NCBI GenBank assembly: GCA_023228825.1
Contig: JALOAL010000010.1
Coordinates: 46,909-110,908, forward strand
DNA: 64,000 bases
Source of the DNA: Dehalococcoidia bacterium
GTDB lineage: Bacteria; Chloroflexota; Dehalococcoidia; UBA2979
Direction: 5' to 3'
Of the stretch, positions 61,357-64,000 are shown piece by piece (the first letter of the stretch is position 1; each line of letters starts with the position of its first letter). The notes below the pieces were generated by a model, which had not been told where the DNA came from, made no database searches, and saw nothing but the letters and a program-made list of their open reading frames with translations. The position numbers and the translations under genes were made by a program.

Positions 61357-62034
61357 ATGCTCTTCTCTACGCGCTTCCACGAACCGATCCGTCGCGGCGA
61401 GGTGACGGACACGTTCCGTCGCTGGAAGCGGCCGCAGGCGAAGGTGGGCGGTCGGTACCGCCTCCACACGGGCGGGGTGCTCGAGGCGACGAGCGTGGAG
61501 GTCGTGGCGCCGGTCTCGGTGACGGACGCCGATGCGCGTCAGTCCGGGTTCGCCTCGGCGCAGGCGGTGCTGGAGGCGCTCGAGGGGTTCGAGGGCGACC
61601 TGTACCGCGTGCAGTTTCGCTATCTGGGTGACCTGCCGGACGAGCGGGTGGCGCTGGCGGCGGACGACGACATCTCCGGCCATGACTTCGAGGAGATCAC
61701 GCAGCGACTGGGACGCATGGACGGTGGGGGGAGGGGCGCCTGGACGCGCGACGTCCTCCACCTGATCGCTGACCAGGAGGGCGTCCGTGCTGCCGACCTG
61801 GCGGCGCGGCTGGGCCGCGAGACCGTGCGCTTCAAGGCGGACGTGCGTCGCCTGAAGGCGCTGGGCCTGACCGAGAGCCTGGAGGTGGGCTACCGCCTCA
61901 GTCCGCGCGGGAGGGCGCTCCTCGCCCTGGGCGGTCGCAGGGACTCCGTGTCCGGCGAATCCAGACAGGCTGGTGAGTCCGGTGAGTCCGGGGAGGTTGG
62001 CGAGCCCGGGCAGTCCGGCGGGGGCGAGGGCTGA
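61357..62034 (+). CDS. ASCH domain plus winged-helix protein
   Basis: 225 residues. Residues 1-110 look like an ASCH (RNA-binding, PUA-related) domain: MLFSTRFHEPIRRGEVTDTFRRWKRP, VGGRYRLHTGGVLEATSVEVV, and YRVQFRYLGDLPDERV. Residues ~125-195 form a winged helix (RDVLHLIADQEGVRAADLAARLGRETVRFKADVRRLKALGLTESLEVGYRLSPRG). The last 30 residues are low-complexity Gly/Glu/Ser. An RNA-related regulatory role fits, strengthened by the one-base overlap with the tRNA methyltransferase gene trmH. No experimental function is known to me. Confidence 0.72.
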   Translation: MLFSTRFHEPIRRGEVTDTFRRWKRPQAKVGGRYRLHTGGVLEATSVEVVAPVSVTDADARQSGFASAQAVLEALEGFEGDLYRVQFRYLGDLPDERVALAADDDISGHDFEEITQRLGRMDGGGRGAWTRDVLHLIADQEGVRAADLAARLGRETVRFKADVRRLKALGLTESLEVGYRLSPRGRALLALGGRRDSVSGESRQAGESGESGEVGEPGQSGGGEG

Positions 62035-62639
62035 TGCCGACGGAGCGTCGCATCCAGCGCATGCGGGAGATCCTGGCGCGTCGGCAGTTTGACCTGCAGG
62101 TGGTGGTGGACCACGTGCGCGACCCTCACAACGCCTCGGCCATCCTGCGCACCTCGGACGGGTTAGGGCTGGCCACGGTCAACCTGCTGTACGAGGACCA
62201 TGCCTTCCCCGAGGTGTCCGAGGGCGTGGCCGGCTACGCGAGGAAGTGGCTCACGCTGCGCGAGTTCTCGGACGCGGCGGTGCTGGTGGACACGCTGCGG
62301 GCCGAGGGCATGCGCGTCTACGCGACGGACCTGGCGCCGGACTCCCTGGACTACCGCGAGGTGGACTGGACGCAGCCGAGCGCGGTCGTCTTCGGGAACG
62401 AGCATCGAGGCTGCTCGCCGCAGGTGATCGAGCGGGCGGACGCGAGCATCCTCATCCCCATGCAGGGCATGGCGCAGTCGTTCAACGTGTCGGTTTCGGC
62501 CGGCATCGTCCTGTCGGAGGCGTTCCGGCAGCGGTCGGCGGCGGGGATGTTCGCCCCGCCGTGGGACGAGGAGCGACAGGCCGTCCTGGACGAGTGGATC
62601 GCCCGCGAAGTGCGCCGAGAGCGTCGCGAGCAGCAGTAG
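62034..62639 (+). CDS. trmH: tRNA (guanosine-18-2'-O)-methyltransferase
   Basis: 201 residues. The SPOUT (SpoU) motifs are all present: motif 1 DHVRDPHNASAILRTSDGLG, motif 2 AVVFGNEHRGCS, motif 3 ILIPMQGMAQSFNVSVSAGIVLSEA. It methylates the 2'-OH of G18 in the D-loop of tRNA using SAM bound in the trefoil knot. Its ATG overlaps the last base of the upstream stop codon (TGATG), so translation is coupled to the ASCH protein. Confidence 0.92.
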   Translation: MPTERRIQRMREILARRQFDLQVVVDHVRDPHNASAILRTSDGLGLATVNLLYEDHAFPEVSEGVAGYARKWLTLREFSDAAVLVDTLRAEGMRVYATDLAPDSLDYREVDWTQPSAVVFGNEHRGCSPQVIERADASILIPMQGMAQSFNVSVSAGIVLSEAFRQRSAAGMFAPPWDEERQAVLDEWIAREVRRERREQQ

Positions 62640-62679
62640 CGGCCGCGCGCCCGACCACCTGCGGCGAGCCGAGCGCGCC

Positions 62680-63555
62680 CTAGTTGGAGGGCCGGTCCTC
62701 GTCACACGCGAGCAGGCAGGCGCCGATCAGCCCTTCCGAGCGCCGCAGCAGCGCGGAGCCGCCCTCGTAGTAGCGGTCCAGCACCAGGCGCGCCTGGTGG
62801 CTGACGGTGGCGCCGGGTGCCGCGGCGGCGCCGTGGAGCGGGTCGGGGATGCCGATGGCGCTCATGGCGTTCGAGGCGTCCCAGAGCAGGCTCGCGACGG
62901 GCCGCGACTCCCACAGCGTGGGTTCGTTTCGCACCAGGTGCGCCTCCGCCAGGTCCATGGGGAGCCGCCACTTCACCAGCAGCGCGGCCGTGACCTCGCG
63001 GATGGTGAAGCCCAGGACGGACTCCTCCAGCGGCTCCGACCAGCCCTGTTCCGCGACCGCGTCCCGGAGTATCGCCAGGCGGTCGGGGGCGGCCATGTCG
63101 AGCGCCAGCAGGCCCACGCGGTGCAGCAGCCCGGCGGTATAGGCCAGGTCGCGCGCCTCGGAGCGTGCAACGTCAGCGATGGAGGCGGCGAGTCCGGCGC
63201 AGGCGGCGGCGTTGCGCCAGTAGTCCAGGAAGTCGAACTCGTTGGCGCCGGCGGCCAGGCTGTCCACCAGCAGGACGGCCACGGCGGCGCAGTGCACGCG
63301 TCGGTAGCCGATCTGGCGGATGGCGGCGCCGGCAGCGCTACGACCCTTGCCCTCCACGTCCGTGCTGACCGATCCCAGTACCAGCATGCGGCGGTTCAGT
63401 TCGGAGTCGCCTCCCACGATCTCCACCAGGCGCGCGTCCGCGTCGGGCTCGTGCTGGCGCAGGGCCAGGAGGGCGTACAGGGAGGGGGGAAGGGGACGCC
63501 AGCCCGTGACGCGCTGCGCCACGCTCTCAACGCTGAAGGTTTCGACTTGCGGCAT
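62680..63555 (-). CDS. HDOD-domain protein
   Basis: 291 residues. The HDOD domain spans roughly residues 10-210: LPPSLYALLALRQHEPDADARLVEIVGGDSELNRRMLVLGSV, then AAIRQIGYRRVHCAAVAVLLV, DYWRNAAACAGLAASIA, YTAGLLHRVGLLALD. The usual GLLHDIG HD motif reads GLLHRVG, so the catalytic aspartate is missing, as is normal for HDOD, which is non-catalytic and signalling. The C-terminal ~80 residues have no recognisable domain. HDOD proteins act in chemotaxis or type IV pilus signalling elsewhere; here no partner gene is adjacent. Confidence 0.85.
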   Translation of the reverse strand: MPQVETFSVESVAQRVTGWRPLPPSLYALLALRQHEPDADARLVEIVGGDSELNRRMLVLGSVSTDVEGKGRSAAGAAIRQIGYRRVHCAAVAVLLVDSLAAGANEFDFLDYWRNAAACAGLAASIADVARSEARDLAYTAGLLHRVGLLALDMAAPDRLAILRDAVAEQGWSEPLEESVLGFTIREVTAALLVKWRLPMDLAEAHLVRNEPTLWESRPVASLLWDASNAMSAIGIPDPLHGAAAAPGATVSHQARLVLDRYYEGGSALLRRSEGLIGACLLACDEDRPSN

Positions 63556-63766
63556 GCAGAGCCATCCCGACTTCCACGCTGGGATGTGCGCATCGCCGCC
63601 TTAATGCGCCCGTTCGGTGCCCGCAACGTACGAGGTGTGGGTGAGCGCGTCAAACCGCCGGTGTGCTGCGCCGCGCGGAGCCCCGGCGAAGCAGAGCGCC
63701 GAGGTCCTGGGGGGATCGCAGGGAGTTGGGCGCAGGGGCTTCCGGCCCGGTCGGGCGGTTGTCTAC

Positions 63767-63813
63767 TGGAGGCCACGGCGGGAATCGAACCCGCGATAAA
63801 GGTTTTGCAGACC
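63767..63813 (-). pseudogene. 3' half of a tRNA-Cys gene (anticodon loop to CCA), probable att site
   Basis: On the minus strand the sequence runs from the anticodon loop CTGCAAA (anticodon GCA) through a T-arm (GCGGG TTCGATT CCCGC) to CGTGGCC, U73 and CCA, all as in tRNA-Cys. The 5' half is missing: there is no GGCCACG to pair with the acceptor end, no D-arm, and the outer anticodon stem pairs fail. It is a 3'-end copy, as left at the far end of an element integrated into a tRNA gene. Beyond it the DNA becomes AT-richer. Confidence 0.75.
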
Positions 63814-64000
63814 GGCGTCGTGTCAAAATCGAATCTGAAATGACATATCGACGCCAATCTAACGCTTATCTACTGTTCAGGGTTTTATAGCGTCAAGATC
63901 GGGCCTCCAGCCGGGGGTTGGCGGAGCTGCCTCAACCCTCGGACGTACGCCTTGACAACTTGATACTGTGCTCGCACGAGGGATTCCTCTTCCGGTACTG
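63814..64000. other. AT-richer sequence at the window end, probably inside an integrated element
   Basis: From about 63815 the composition drops to near 50% GC with runs such as GGGTTTTATAG, unlike the rest of the window. No gene is supported in the 187 bp visible. A TTGACA hexamer (63952-63957) could be a -35, but no matching -10 is in range. Confidence 0.45.

Noticed and set aside
63767..63850. A complete but unusual tRNA at the window end
   Set aside because: No 5' acceptor strand or D-arm can be found within 40 nt upstream of the anticodon, and the outer anticodon stem does not pair, so it is a 3' fragment.

Overview
This is a high-GC (about 70% by eye), gene-dense bacterial window. The best guess for the organism is a monoderm member of the Chloroflexota (Dehalococcoidia or SAR202-like), or something similarly deep-branching. 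This is inferred from gene content, not from a marker-gene phylogeny. The evidence is several lipobox lipoproteins, a LysM lipoprotein, an RND exporter with no adaptor or outer-membrane partner beside it, a membrane H+-pyrophosphatase, a YvcK-type factor with an N-terminal membrane segment, and many class III (CaiB/BaiF) CoA-transferases.

Region by region. 1-1.2 kb: the end of a Kef-type antiporter and three tRNAs (Arg, Leu, Val). 1.3-5.1 kb: two tandem PAS-like paralogues and a carboxyltransferase of the propionyl/acetyl-CoA carboxylase type. 5.2-11.7 kb: a LysM lipoprotein, an M28 peptidase, a small membrane protein and a hydantoinase/oxoprolinase pair (hyuA-hyuB). 11.8-25.4 kb: mostly housekeeping (rplY, rlmN, fmt, an oligopeptide-binding protein, secG, yvcK, gatB, a DUF402 protein, a response regulator joined to an RsbRD-like domain, rarA), interrupted by a lower-GC DUF3800 gene. 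25.5-27.9 kb: a cupredoxin lipoprotein, a cyclase-family hydrolase and an Erm/KsgA-type rRNA methyltransferase.

28-41.5 kb is the accessory metabolic heart. A translationally coupled plus-strand run holds four CaiB-type CoA-transferases, a small-molecule kinase, a hotdog hydratase, an enoyl-CoA hydratase and a TcuA-like flavoprotein. Then come a VapC/Phd toxin-antitoxin pair with a triple palindromic operator, an ECF sigma factor, and an 822-residue double CaiB fusion. The CoA-transferase domains fall into three with the catalytic aspartate and three without it.

41.6-45.1 kb holds the most unusual locus: a complete di-iron ferritin-like protein and a homologue in which every metal ligand is replaced, with a FmdB zinc ribbon and a small SCP2-like protein. 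A strong promoter overlaps a perfect 7+1+7 palindrome. The arrangement resembles the alpha/beta hydroxylase subunits of soluble di-iron monooxygenases, but no reductase is present.

45.2-64 kb: an AI-2E exporter, a TetR regulator with its own operator, a membrane protein with a C-terminal PI-PLC-like domain, hppA, a large surface protein with five near-identical 300-bp repeats, a DUF2249 protein, a divergent MarR/RND pair, tRNA-Leu(UAA), an ASCH-winged-helix protein coupled to trmH, an HDOD protein, and finally the 3' half of a tRNA-Cys next to AT-richer DNA. That last feature looks like one end of an integrated element running past the window. Several genes (hyuA, rlmN, fmt, rarA, the AI-2E gene, the ASCH gene) have a TANNNT box 6-7 nt before the start codon, which suggests leaderless transcripts.
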